Positions 1-11,083 of a stretch of DNA of 64,000 nucleotides are shown in pieces. A model generated the notes under the pieces. That model was given only the letters and a program-made list of their open reading frames with translations. It was not told the DNA's origin and did not search any database. This stretch comes from Prorocentrum cordatum (taxonomy: Eukaryota; Sar; Dinophyceae; Prorocentrales; Prorocentraceae). The stretch lies in contig CAUYUJ010021060.1 of the NCBI GenBank assembly GCA_963575745.1, positions 234,289 to 298,288 on the forward strand. The letters are read 5' to 3'. How positions within the stretch are numbered: the stretch's first letter is position 1; the number at the start of each line of letters is the position of its first letter. The position numbers and the translations under genes were made by a program.

Positions 1-700
1 ATTATGAATTTCACAGGCTCCGTTGATTGATTTATTGTTGATCTGATATCACTGCGCGTTCCATCTTGGCGGCGGAATATGTCAGGCGCCCCCGGAGCGG
101 CTGCGTTTGAGCGACGTTTTATTCGTTACCTACAGCCATTTCGACTTCCATATGGCAGCATATCGTTACCTATCTCTTGGCATTGTGGGCGTAGACGCAC
201 CCCGGCAGGTCGCCCGCCAATCAAACGTGACACTTTCGGCGACATCGAGGACGTTGACGCGCCCAGGCAGGTCGCCCGTCGCAAATATCATCGGACCACA
301 ATTTCATGTTCTTTCCATGGGATGTCGGAAACACAGAGCGCGACCTGTGCCAAGCGGAATCCCTATGAATCATTTGGGTGACGTTATCCCTCGAACTAGC
401 TTGGACTTGCTTCGCATATTTCTGGGGCCTGGAATGCCTCGCAATTGACATTGTAATATTCTTACTTTGACCAGTTGTCGTAACAGCTTCGGTTGCACTT
501 ACTATCTCTTTTGGGGGCCTGGAGCGCCAGGTGAATGACAAGTCTTGTGGCATGCTATGATCGGTTGCCGTCGCATCTTCGATCGCACTACTTATGGGAT
601 CTGATTTGTAGGTTGCTATGCATCGCGCGGGTTGATTTTGCGCGCGACGTATTGCGCGCCGTTTGACGCGCCCGTGTCTGTATCTTTGACGCGGCATTGT
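1..700. other. Non-coding, weak short duplications
   Basis: No convincing gene. Two short near-duplicates are visible: a segment ending GGCAGGTCGCCCG near 190-215 recurs near 253-275, and a stretch of about 88 bp starting with GGGGCCTGGA near 421 recurs, diverged, from about 512. The open frames here are short and lack family motifs. Confidence 0.5.
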
Positions 701-1190
701 TGTCCACTTCTTCTATCTTTTGTTCTCCCAACTTCGTCATCCGTGGAAAGGGGGGGGGCCGCCCGGGCGCGCCGTTTTTTTTTTTTTTGGGGGGGGGGGC
801 GCGCCCTGGGCCCGCTGAAGGCGGCGGGCTGTCCCAAGTATCTTGTGTGACGTGGTCGTTTGGACGTTGCAGGGGATGTCATGATGTGTCGAGTGGGCCT
901 CGCACCTTTGATCCCGGGCCCCGCCTCTGTCTCCCGTGGGTCCGAAATCCGCGTGGGGTGGGCGGGATTCGGGGCGGCGTATGCGTGTGTATGTGCGTGA
1001 AGTCCGCTCATATCGTGATTATATCCATATCTACTGCTGCCGTGTCGGCTCAAGTACTGGCAACAGGTGCAGCGCCGCCTGCCCGCGGCGCATAGGAAAA
1101 AGTGATCGCTACCCTCTCCCTCGCTTTCCTTTGCATACGGTAATCCCTTTAGGTTCGACTTTTGGATCGTCAACCTACGTGGTCATATTC
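701..1190. other. No gene seen; homopolymer junction
   Basis: Contains an abrupt T-run followed directly by a G-run near 776-800, then mixed sequence without recognisable coding potential. Confidence 0.5.
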
Positions 1191-1192
1191 GG

Positions 1193-1756
1193 ATGCATTT
1201 AACTGTGCATATACATATACACATACGTAAAATATACATAGACATCATCATTCACACGTACGTACGCATGCGCACATACATTTTTCACATACAAGCACAT
1301 CCGCATATACTTACACACACGCATATACATATACACATACGTAGGCATATCTATATGTATTTACATTTATATACGTATACATTCACACATACATATACAT
1401 GCACATATATGTGAATTCATACGTATGCATACGTATACATAATGCATTTGTATTTACGTATCCATATACGTATACGTATACGGAAACACGTACATCCACA
1501 TTTGCAGTCATATATTCATACATGTAACTATTGATATGCATGTGTATGTATATGCATATGTATGTATGCATAAGTATTTGTATATGTATACGTATAGGTA
1601 TATGTCTATGTATACGTATATGTATATGTATATATACATGCGTATCTATGTATGATTATGCGTATGTATTTGTATGTGTATATGTATATGTATAGTATTT
1701 TCATCGTGAGTGTAAATGTATATGTATATGCATATGTATATGTATATGTATATGTT

Positions 1757-1793
<37 letters not shown>

Positions 1794-1874
1794 GTATATG
1801 TATAGGTATATGTATGTGTATATGTATATGTGTATGTAAATGTATATGTACATGTATATATTTATACATATACT

Positions 1875-1916
<42 letters not shown>

Positions 1917-1971
1917 CGTACATGTATGTATAGACGTATACGTAAACATGTACATGTATATTTGTATTTGC

Positions 1972-2007
<36 letters not shown>

Positions 2008-2156
2008 GTGTATATGTATATGTCTATGTATATGTTTATGTATATGTATTTGTATATGTATTGCAGATGTATATGTCTATGTCCATGTCCATGTATATGT
2101 ATATGTTTATGGTTATGATTATGTTTATGTTTATGTTTATGCTTAAGTATGCATGT

Positions 2157-2204
<48 letters not shown>

Positions 2205-2490
2205 GTTTGTGTGCTTGTGTATATATATGTATATGTATATATATGCATGTATGTATGTGTGTATGTGTGTATGTATGCATGTATGTATGTATGTATATAT
2301 ATATATATATATAGATATATGTGTGGGTTTGTGTGTGCTTGTATATATATATATGTATATGTATATATGCATGTCTGTATGTATGTGTGTAGGTGTGTAT
2401 GTACGTATGTATGTACGTACGTACGTACGTATGTATGTATGTATGTATGTATGTATGTATGTATGTCTGTTTGTGTGTGTATATATACAG
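1193..2490. repeat. Alternating TA/TG/CA tract, about 1.3 kb
   Basis: Long degenerate array of TATG, TGTA, CATA and TA steps, including an uninterrupted (TA)n stretch near 2160-2202 and (GTAT)n near 2430-2465. Alternating purine-pyrimidine sequence of this kind can adopt Z-like or cruciform structure. Tyrosine/valine/isoleucine-rich open frames on both strands are by-products of the repeat and are not genes. Confidence 0.9.
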
Positions 2491-2494
2491 ATTT

Positions 2495-3030
2495 CTAAAT
2501 GGCCGGGGACCCTGGAAAAACGCACCCCCCCTGCCCCCGGAAAAACAACGCCTCCCCCCCGAGCGAATTGGGCGCTCCCGGGGCCTCTCGGGCAACCCTC
2601 CACACGATCCGGGAGGATCCCACGAGAGCCCGAAAACGGCCCCAGAGGGCTCCAGGCGTTCTGGCGCGCTTCGGAAAGGACCCCAGAGAGCTTCAAAACG
2701 GTCCACGACGACCCCAAAGAGGCCGTCATACCCCCAAAGATCGTTCCAAAACGGCCCAAGAAGGCACCAGAAGGCATAATTCATTGATTTTCTGGTGCGT
2801 CTTGGTGAATTTTGGGGTTCTCTTCTTTTCGGCTTCCCGACGCTTCGAGACGGCGGTCTTCTGGGCGTCCGAAGCCGCCTGGGAGGCTCGAGAATCGCCC
2901 CACAACCATCCGAAAGGGCGTCCAGGCAGTCCAAAAGAGCCCCAAGACGGCACAACAGGGTTCCAAGATGGCGTAAGAGAACCCCATGACGGCCCAAGAT
3001 GACCGCAAGACACCTTCCGAAGCATTCCAA
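2495..3030. repeat. Degenerate GGCCTC/CCAAGACGGCC-type dispersed repeat, copy 1
   Basis: Loose array of short phrases such as CCCCAAAGA, CCAAGACGG and AAAACGGCCC, separated by 10-25 bp. The same phrases occur reverse-complemented at 29780-30440 and partly at 27000-27230. No conserved protein is apparent; open frames in several registers reflect the scarcity of stops. Confidence 0.5.
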
Positions 3031-3560
3031 ACCGTGAGCCGGTCGTTCAGGGAGACTGCGGTTGGAAGCAGGGTGGCCCGAGGAAGCCTTCAGAGGCCCC
3101 AGACGACGCCCAGGAAGCTTCCAGAAGGCCTTGATAAAGCATGACAAACTTTTGAGAGGCCCCCAGAGGCTCTGCAAGGAGGACCTCCACAAAAAGAGCT
3201 GAGGAGGATGGGGAGAATACGCAGGGTATGGCGAGAATGAAAATAAACATGGAGGAAGGATAACGAATCACATCAGTACAGCGGCGATGCCAGAAATGAC
3301 AAGAGGAAATTATCGCTAAATTGTCGGCTTGACCTTACTGCCATTCCGCCTGCGTGCCAATTTCAAGGACCAAGGTGCATGGCGCGAAAGGCCAATGCAG
3401 TCTTCTCTCTCTCTCTATCAGTATCTCTCTCTCTCTCTTTCCCTCTCTCTATTGCCATGCCAGAAACATACTGTTTGGGGTCCACGTTGGCTAACAGATG
3501 TGACGGGGTATCTGTGATGCAGTAGCTGTGGTGCAATCCATGTTGTGCAATCTACGTTGT
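3031..3560. other. No gene seen; CT-rich tract
   Basis: Mixed sequence with a (CT)n-rich stretch at about 3404-3458. No coding unit was recognised. Confidence 0.5.
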
Positions 3561-3569
3561 GCAATCTTA

Positions 3570-3795
3570 CGGCGGCGACGAATGGCGACGGCGGCGACGG
3601 GGCGGCGACGGCGACAACATAGCCGCCAGACCGATAGACAGACCCAGTTACGGGTGGCGACGAGGCGGCGGCGACGGGGCGGCGACGGCGGCAACATAGC
3701 CGCCAGACCGATTCACAGGCCCAGTTACTGGTGGCGACGAGGCGGCGATGGCGGCAAGATAGCCGCCAGCCCGAAAGACAGGCCCAGATTCTTAG
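3570..3795. repeat. About 77-bp minisatellite, three units
   Basis: The marker phrase ATAGCCGCCAG recurs near 3619, 3696 and 3759. Unit spacing is 77 bp and then about 63 bp. Each unit also carries a GGCGACGAGGCGGCG-type segment and CCCAG(T/A)T. GC-rich, with no supported gene. Confidence 0.8.
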
Positions 3796-3799
3796 AAGA

Positions 3800-4675
3800 G
3801 AAGTAATAACCTCTTAAGTGCAAACGCTATTTGGATACCAAGAACAAACAACCTGAGGAATGCAGTAGGGAAGCAAGACCGGGCAACTCGAGGAAGGGCT
3901 CGCGATGCAGGCCCGGCACCCACGGGTTCTTCAAAACCAGTGAAGAACCACTTAGGCAATGCCTACCTGGGAAAAATCAAATATGCTTCTCCTGGAGATT
4001 GGGATAGTGACGTGCCAGCAAGCGTCTGTAAGTATAGTCTTCATCATGACGGTCAGAGTCAGATTCGGCTACAGAGAACGGTCTGTGCGAGTGGATTCTT
4101 TCTTTACTTTCATCGTCTGCATTCTCTGGCTCTTTTTGCGCTTCTTCAGAGTCTGTGCATTCCACGCTCGTGCCATGACGGCGCCATTCTTTCTGCGAGT
4201 CCTACTGCCGGAGCGGGAAAGGGCGATTGGTTCAGATTCCCACAGTCGCCAATCTCGAGCTCGTCCACGCAGGCTTCCACTCGCCGTGCTCTGACGCTGC
4301 CGACGTGCGCCCTCCCGCGGTGCAGTCTTCTGCACGCGCCCGGCACAGTCTCAGCTTCAGGCGCTCTTTTGGCCTGCGGCGCGGCCGCCATGGCTCGGAG
4401 CGCTCTGCGGTATGAGGCGCTGCGCGGCCCGGTGCAGATCGGCCCTGGGGTTCACGGAGGTGAACGCCGCGTGGCGCCAGGCGCTCCCGACGCGTGGTGG
4501 CACGTCCGTCCATGCCCTGCGGGGTCAATCCGTGGGACTCGATGTCGACGTCGATCTTGGTCACGGTCCATGTCGGTCGTCGCCCCTTCGCCAGGATTAT
4601 CCACGAGCTTGGGCTGGCCAAGATCAACGGTCCGCGTTCAGTCTTGGTCATGCTCTCTTTTTCTTCCCCTCCGCC
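3800..4675. other. No gene recognised
   Basis: An open frame of about 465 codons covers this stretch on the plus strand, but it runs into a proline/serine-coding TCC tract, has no family motif and overlaps other frames of similar length. I treat it as unsupported. Confidence 0.4.
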
Positions 4676-5570
4676 CACCCCCTCCTCCTCCTCCTCCTCC
4701 TCCTCCTCCTCCTTCATCCTCCTCCTCCCTCCTCCTTCTGGCTCCTCATTTTCCTTCCTCCTGCTTCCTCGCTGGCTCCCTGCCTGCGGACCGTTTCCCG
4801 AGGCGTCGTGCAGCCGCGCGCTGGTGGGCTAGGAGGGGAGTGCGCACATGTCAGCGGCTGGGGTCGGGGGAGGGCGAGGAGAGGGCCTCCTTACTCGCCT
4901 CCCCAGGAGGAGGAGGAGGAGTTGAGGAGGAGGAGGAGGAAGAGGACGGAGAGGTCCCCTTCACCCACCTTCCTCCACACCAGCGGCTCCCGCGGGGGAT
5001 CCCCGGACGGCGCCGTTGCTGCAGTGTGCCCGCTGGCCGAGCCGATCCGATCCCCCCCCCTCTCCGTCGTTTTCCCCAGGACAGAGAAGCGGAGGAATGC
5101 CGCCGCAAAGCAGTTCAGGTCGCGGCAGGTGGAGACTCAGCAGTCCCCCAACGGGCGGTAGCCTGTGCCGTAGGTGAGGCCGCCAAAACATGCGAGCACA
5201 CGTCTGAAATCATTATTGGGTCGGCGGGAGCTGGAGGACGGTCCGCGGAAGGCGCGGAAGTAAAAGCGAGCCGTCAACATTTTAGGGTTCAGGGTTTCCC
5301 GGTCACATGGGCGGACCGCTCGTCAGCGCACAGATGACCGTTTGGTGGGTGGGGGCTCGCCTTCGTATTGCGAGCCCCGCGGCCCTCAAGCGGGTAGGAC
5401 CAGTTTGGATACGCTGTAGTACTGCTGGTTCTTTGGTGGGCAGGTATGGAGCATTGTTACCAGCGGCCAGGTATTTCTCCTGCGGGATGTGCCCAGCGCG
5501 AGGGCAGGCCCTGGTAAGGGTAAGCCACTTTTGCGCTACGCGCGAGAGACTGCTGGGAGCCTGTAAGACG
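4676..5570. repeat. Short (TCC)n and (GGA)n tracts in GC-rich sequence
   Basis: (TCC)n lies at about 4680-4730 and (GGA)n at about 4905-4950. The sequence between and after them is GC-rich and shows no recognisable coding unit. Confidence 0.6.
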
Positions 5571-5574
5571 AATG

Positions 5575-5740
5575 CACGCGGCGCTAAAGCGAGAGCCACC
5601 TTTTGAAAGCCAGCCGCCTTCCATCTGTGTACAGTTTGGAATGTTCAGGAGTTTCATACTTGCAAGCTGCGAGGAAGTTTCAGGCGAAACGGCTGGCCCG
5701 CACTACCGACACTTTTGGTAGTGCGGCGAGGAGGAGTTGC
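5575..5740 (+). repeat. Dispersed repeat (GCGAGAGCC family), copy 1
   Basis: Aligns over about 155 bp with 30850-31003. Shared landmarks in order are GCGGCGCTA, TTGAAAGCC, CTTCCATC or CTCCATCC, GGAAGTTTCAGGCG and GGTAGTGCGGC. Related shorter copies are at 26110-26305, 29640-29740 and 30610-30850. It does not look protein coding. Confidence 0.75.
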
Positions 5741-6176
5741 TCATAAGGAAGAGGGCTGGAGAGAGATGAGGAGTGGCAGGAGAAGGAGGCGGAGGAAAAG
5801 GCCCCCGCCTCCTTGTCGGAGGTTTTGCACGACAGCCACCTGCGCACGGTCAGCCAGTGGCGCTCGCTGGGCGACGAGCAGATCGGAGTGCACCTGGCTG
5901 GTGTTGCGGCGCTTGAGCCCTGGTTGGAGGGCTGGGTAGCTTCCTGGAGCATGCCCTCAATGTGGTCAACATGCGCCCCACGAGTCGCTTGAGGAAGCCA
6001 CAGAGAATGTACGCAAGGTGGCAAGTGGATGGGCACAGGGCGACGGCAGGACGGGGTGTCGACAGCATATAAGCCCAGGTTTGGGGATGCCAACTAGGCA
6101 CCTGCGTGCACCGATCCTGGCCAGGCGAATCCTCTGCCCAGGATCGGTGAAAGCCCCTTCCTGGCTAGGTCAGAGG
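5741..6176. other. No supported gene; one short exon-like frame
   Basis: A plus-strand frame at about 5744-5990 contains an acidic stretch and then non-repetitive residues (for example SQWRSLGDEQIGVHLAG). It has no start codon or known motif, so it is noted only as a possible degraded exon. Confidence 0.2.
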
Positions 6177-6570
6177 GGGTGGAGGAGGAGGGGGAGAAGG
6201 AGGGGGAGGAAGAGGAGGAGGAGGAGGAGGAGGAGGAGGAGGAGGAGGAGGAGGAGGAGGAGGAGGAGGAGGAGAGGCGGAGGAGGAGAGGAGGAGGAGG
6301 AGGTGTGTGTGTATATGTGTGTGGGTGTGGGTGTCGGTGGGGGGGGGTGTGTGGGTGGGTGGGTGGGTCGGTGGGGAAATGAGGAGTGATGAGCGAGAGA
6401 GGAGGAGGGGGAGGGAGGAGGAGGAGGGGGAGGATGAGGAGGAGGAGGAGGAGGAGGAGGAGGAGAAGGAGGAGGAGGACGAGGAGAAAGGAGAAGCAGG
6501 AAGAGGGGGAGGAGGATGAGGATGATGATGATGATGAGGAGGAGGAGGAGGAGGAGGCCTAGGATGATAA
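6177..6570 (+). repeat. (GGA)n block with GTGTGT/GGGT interlude
   Basis: (GGA)n at 6177-6300, a (GT)/(GGGT) stretch at 6303-6375, then more GGA/GAT triplets to about 6570. Purine-rich strand is plus. Confidence 0.9.
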
Positions 6571-6826
6571 GCGGGAGAAGGGGATCTCTAGCTGACGTCT
6601 TGTCTGGCACCACTGCGTCGGACCTGCAATATCTGCCGGTACGGGTTGCCCATGCCAATCTAGCTATTGGTTCCTGAACTCGCACTGCGTACTTGATGCG
6701 ATGTGGCAACTCGCGTTGCCTGGGTGGTCTCGCTGGCTCGGGCTGCCAGATATGCTGCCTGCGTGCCCCGTGCGATGATGCGACGTGATTTCGTGGTGCG
6801 CAGCCCACAGCCTCTCCCTCTCCTTT

Positions 6827-6943
6827 CCTGTATCCAATTCTGAAAACGCATTGTTCAAGTGCGGCATGTGTCTGCCAGCAGGCAGGACGAAATGCACATC
6901 CCAGAATCTGGCTCATATCTTGCAGTCCTGGCGGTATCGGTGA
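6827..6943 (+). pseudogene. Possible RT zinc-knuckle remnant
   Basis: A short frame ending at a TGA at 6941 encodes a C-x2-C followed by NLAHILQSW. In non-LTR retrotransposons a knuckle of the form C-x2-C...H-x3/4-C follows the RT, often with H-I-L-x-x-C. Here the final cysteine would be tryptophan. No other RT segment is recognisable nearby, so this may be chance or a very old fragment. Confidence 0.25.
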
Positions 6944-7145
6944 GGTCTTCTATTCAACAGTTATCTTAGATTCGAGAGTCCACCTTAACGCATTTGGCAG
7001 AACAGCAGATGATGTTGGATGCAAAGCAGATGCAATGCGCTCGGGCGTCATGCCAGTCATGATATCCTGTCGGGTCGATTATAAACAAGGCAGAGCTGGT
7101 TAAACATAATTCTTAGCGTTTGAGTGGGGCATTGAGGCTAGGGCA

Positions 7146-8042
7146 GCACCAGTGCGGATAAGCGACCAGGCAGCTCTCCCCTCACATCTTCGCATCCGTG
7201 AGGCTCAGAATGCACGCTTTCTCAAATACTTCCGGTTCCCCCGAGGGGAAATGGGGCTCCCAGAACACTCCGGGGTTCCCCCCAAACGGCCCCAAACGTC
7301 CAAAGAACTCCCCGAACTCCGATCCTGGAACCTCGATCCTCAGGAGGACCTGGTGACCCCTCCTGGCCGTGCTGATGCACAGCGGCAGCGAAAACCGCTG
7401 GGCTAGCGAACGCTTGAATCGAGTATCGTCGACCTCGATGTCGTGGTCGCTCGTAGGATTTACAAACAACTGGTACTAACATGGGGATAGCAAGCTTTTC
7501 TTGTCCTGGTAAAGGCTCTGGCCCAGGGTGTCTATTTGTGATGTCGAGCCTTAGGGTGTAAAGCAGGGTGCGTCGGATTGGTCGTCGAATTTCTCACTCG
7601 TATTAATATGTGCGCGAGGCGGGGGGGGTTCTGCGCCAAAGGGGGGTATCCAGCATTCGCCTCGGCGAGCGTATGGCACGCGTTTTCACGTGTGCAGGCG
7701 CTAAGCGGGGTGTCGAACCTGCGGCTGGCGTTCTTCACATGTAATTGTATGTGCGTGGAGGGGGGGTGTCGAACATGGGTTCGGGATGTGAGCATGTGGC
7801 ACGTGCTTCCTTGTTGTGTAAGCGCCACGGGGGTGTCCAACATGCGTCTGGCGTGTGATTCAACGGTCAATCTGCATGCCAGGGGGAACTATTTCTTTTG
7901 ACGCATCCTTTGCTCTCGCGTGCACCTGGCACGTCTTTTCCCCCATCTTTGTGCTGTCAGGCCTTTTGCCTTTAGACTGGAGGGGTGCAAAAATGGGTGC
8001 GTCAGATTGGTCGTCGGACTTCTTTCGATTGCACGTAAGAGG
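7146..8042. other. No gene; weak repeated phrases
   Basis: 7210-7330 resembles the CCCCAAACGG-type degenerate repeat. From 7550 to 8040 phrases such as GGGTGCGTC(G/A)GATTGGTCGTCG (7567 and 7997) and GTGTCGAAC recur. No supported ORF. Confidence 0.4.
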
Positions 8043-8162
8043 GACCCTTCGCTAGAGTGACCTTCGTTGCTGACCCAAGAGGGCCACCGATCGCTGAACG
8101 CGATGCGATAGCAGCGGCAGCGGCCTGCGCGCTTGGGTTTGCCTCTTCGCGCCCCCCAGAGT
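8043..8162 (+). repeat. Dispersed repeat B, copy 1 (about 120 bp)
   Basis: Clearly similar to 17876-17998: both read GA(C/T)CCTTCGC, then GTGA(C/T)CTT, GCTGA/GCC, CTGA(A/C)...AACGCGATGCG, then GCGCCTGGG or GCGCTTGGG and a C-rich end. One frame of this copy stays open for about 50 codons, but the other copy is interrupted, so coding is not supported. Confidence 0.65.
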
Positions 8163-8377
8163 TGTGCACCAAATGCCACTCTTGCCTAGGGTCGCTCCAA
8201 CGTGGAGCCGTTTCTAGCACGCGATAACACGCGCACGGCGGACGCGCACCTGGCACGTTTTTACCCTTGCGGTCGGCGCCCTGACGGGCGCCAGCCGCCC
8301 CGACGAGCGTCTGGCCGCCGCGGGGGCCTCGCGGGGCTGGCCGCGCGATGTGGTCGCCGGGCTGTCCGTCCTCACCG

Positions 8378-9687
8378 AAAGAGGAGAAGGAGGAGGAGTA
8401 GGAGAAGGAGGAGGAGGATGAGAAGGAGGAGGAGGAGGAGGAGGAACAAGGAGGAAAAAGGAGGAGGGGGAGGAGGAGGAGGAGGAGGAGGAGGAGGAGG
8501 AGGAGGAGGAGGAGGGAGGAGGAGGAGGACGAGGACGAGGAGGAGGAGGAGGAGGAGGAGGCGGAGGAGGAGGCGGCGTTTAGCGAACAGCACCCACCAC
8601 CCCCCGCCAGTGGGTGTTTTTTCGCGGCAGGTGAGGCCGTGCCCTGAGGGTCACGCTGCCCCCCCTGGCCCGAGCGGCCAAGCGGGACAGCCCGACGCCC
8701 CAGGACCCGACCATACCCGCCGCGGCGCCCCGAAGGACGACTGAGCGGGTTTTAGTTCCCCCAGGGCGCAGATGTGCCGCCCACGCACCGAGGCACCCCT
8801 CCGGGGGCAGGAGGAGGACGAGGAGGAGGAGGAGGAGGAGGAGGAGGAGGAGGAGGAGGAGGAGGAGGAGGGGAGGAGGAGGAGGAGGAGGAAGAGGAGG
8901 AGGAAAAAGGAGGAGGAGGAGAGGAGGAGGGGAGGAAGGAGGAGGAGGAGGAGGAGGAGGAGGGGAGGAGGAGGAGGAGGAGGAGGAGGAGGAAGAAGAA
9001 AAAGAAGAAGGAGGAGGAGGAGGAAGAGGAGGAGGATGAGGAGAAGGAGGAGGAGGAGGAGGAGGAGGCGGAGGAGGAGGCGGCGTTTAGCGAACAGCAC
9101 CCACCACCCCCCGCCAGTGGGTGTTTTTTCGCGGCAGGTGAGGCCGTGCCCTGAGGGTCACGCTGCCCCCCCTGGCCCGAGCGGCCAAGCGGGACAGCCC
9201 GACGCCCCAGGACCCGACCATACCCGCCGCGGCGCCCCGAAGGACGACTGAACGGGTTTTAGTTCCCCCAGGGCGCCGATGTGCCGCCCACACACCGAGG
9301 CACCCCTCCGGGGGCAGGAGGAGGAGGAGGAGGAGGAGGAGGAGGAGGAGGAGGAGGAGGAGGATGAGGAGGAGGATGAGGACGAGGAGGAGGAGGAGGA
9401 GGAGGATGAGGAGCAGGAGGAGGATGAGGAGGAGGATGATGAGGAGGCGGAGGAGGAGGGGGGGAGGAGGAAGAGCAGGCGGAGGGGGCGGAGGCGGACG
9501 CGACGGAAGCAAAGGCGGAGGCGGAGGCGGAGGCGGAGGAGAAGGAGGACGACGAGGAGGAGGAGGAGGCGGAGGAGGAGGAGGAGGATGAGGAGGATGA
9601 TGAGGAGGATGAGGAGGAGGAGGGGGAGGAGGAGGAGGAGGAGGAGGAGGAGGAGGAAGAGGAGGAGGAGGAGGAAGAGACATAGTC
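8378..9687 (+). repeat. (GGA)n block with 507-bp tandem duplication
   Basis: GGA tracts at 8378-8575, 8810-9070 and 9318-9687 are separated by two nearly identical non-repetitive segments, 8571-8810 and 9078-9317, offset by exactly 507 bp. I count only about three substitutions between them. Each copy carries a CACCCAC/GTGGGTG hairpin followed by TTTTTTCGCGG. Glu/Arg/Gly/Pro/Ser homopolymer frames are artefacts. Confidence 0.9.
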
Positions 9688-9778
9688 AGAAGAAGACAAC
9701 TAAAACAAACAACGATTATCCCAGTGCGACCCTACCTAGTAGTTGGAACCCCTAGGAAAGCAGCATTAGTAGTAACAG

Positions 9779-10125
9779 TAACGCTAAGCTAAAGCTAAAC
9801 TACAGCTAAGCTAAAGCTAAGCTAAAGCTAAGTCACAGCTAAGCTAAAGCTAAGCTAAATCTAAGCTAAAGCTAAGCTAAATCTAAGCTAAAGCTAAGCT
9901 ACAGCTAAAGCTAAGCTAAAGCTAAGCTAAAGCTAAGCTAAAGCTAAGCTAAAGCTAAGCTACAGCTCAGCTCAAGCTGAGCTAAAGCTAAGCTAAAGCT
10001 AAGCTAAAGCTAAGCTAAACGCTAAGCGAAAAGCTACGCGAAACGCTAAGCTAAAGCTAAGCTACAGCTAAGCTAAAGCTAAGCTATAGCTAAGCTGAAG
10101 CTAAAGCTAAAGCTAAAGCTAAAGC
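9779..10125 (+). repeat. GCTAAGCTAAA 11-mer array
   Basis: About 350 bp of GCTAAGCTAAA with occasional variants (ACAGCTAAG, AATCTAAGC), degenerating into a 6-mer AGCTAA at the 3' end. Every unit contains the palindrome AGCT, so the array is rich in small inverted repeats. Confidence 0.95.
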
Positions 10126-11080
10126 TCCCAGGGGACTGGGGGGAACCGCGGGGCGGGGACTGGGGGAACCGCCAGGGGCGTGTAGCACTGCCCGGCCCCT
10201 TTAAGCTAACAGAGTACGAACCCTTCTAGGCAGAACCTAGGTAGGGAATGATTAATAATAAGACGAGGAGGAGGAGGAGGAGGAGGAGGAGGAGGAGGAG
10301 GAGGAGGAGGCGGAGGCGTCGGAAGAGGAGGATGAGCAGGAGGCGGAGGAGTCGGAGGAGGAGAATGAGTAGGAGGGTAAGGCACATAGGTTGGTGTTGG
10401 CATGACGAGCGCGAGCGTCGTGACGAAGTCCAGGAACTTCGCTGCCCCGATACACCCGTGCTGAAGGGCAATGCGTCCCGTGATCAAAATGTGAACACGC
10501 TGCGTGTTGGCTTAACATGTTGGCCCGCGTTTTGGCGAACGTGTTGCGCCAAATGTACGTTCTCAGTCTACGCGCTGGCCTGCTTGCTAACGCGCTACGG
10601 ATTACGTGTTGCGTATGGGGCCGCCGTGGCTCAGGAATATCAGCGGAAAACCTTACACGCGTATCACGCTACACAGCATGGCACGGCAGAACTGATCAAT
10701 CTCGTGGCTCCCTCAATCTCCGTACGGGCAGTCGATTGCTTCGAACAGGCGCAGGAATGCCGCTGCTGGCAAGCAGCAGCCGCTGTTTTTCTGCAGTTCT
10801 GGTTGGTGAAGTGTTTCACGGTGCTGCTGGTGTGGGGCCTCGGGGCCTATCATGAGACATTACAGGCATACCCTGCCTTTCTGTCTGTTCTGTACCTCTT
10901 CTCCACCTTGGACGGGGAAAAGTGGGAGGGACGTATTCATGGGCATTGCTTTTTTCCAGGCATCCTGTGGTGCTGGGTTCTCTTTTTTGAAGAGGGAGTG
11001 CCCTGCGCTCCTCCTTCCTCTTCCCGCTACTCCTTCCTCCCAATGTCCTTCGCATGTCAACCACTTCGGCATACCTAGTG
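10126..11080. other. No recognised gene; (GGA)n at 10262-10375
   Basis: Two copies of GGGGACTGGGGG(G)AACCGC lie near 10132-10175. A GGA tract follows, then about 700 bp of ordinary-complexity sequence without a recognisable protein. The 276-codon frame here is mostly repeat-encoded arginine at its start and has no motif. Confidence 0.4.
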
Positions 11081-11083
11081 CAG

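Noticed and set aside
1038-1061. Spliced-leader-like GGCTCAAG site
   Set aside because: About 15 of 21 matches; roughly one such match is expected by chance in 64 kb on two strands, and no gene follows.
3940-5337. 465-codon plus-strand ORF
   Set aside because: Contains repeat-encoded Pro/Ser and Glu stretches, overlaps equally long frames and shows no domain.
4670-9700. Membrane or DNA-binding proteins suggested by Leu-, Arg- or Glu-runs
   Set aside because: Each is a reading of (GGA)n or (TCC)n in a given frame.
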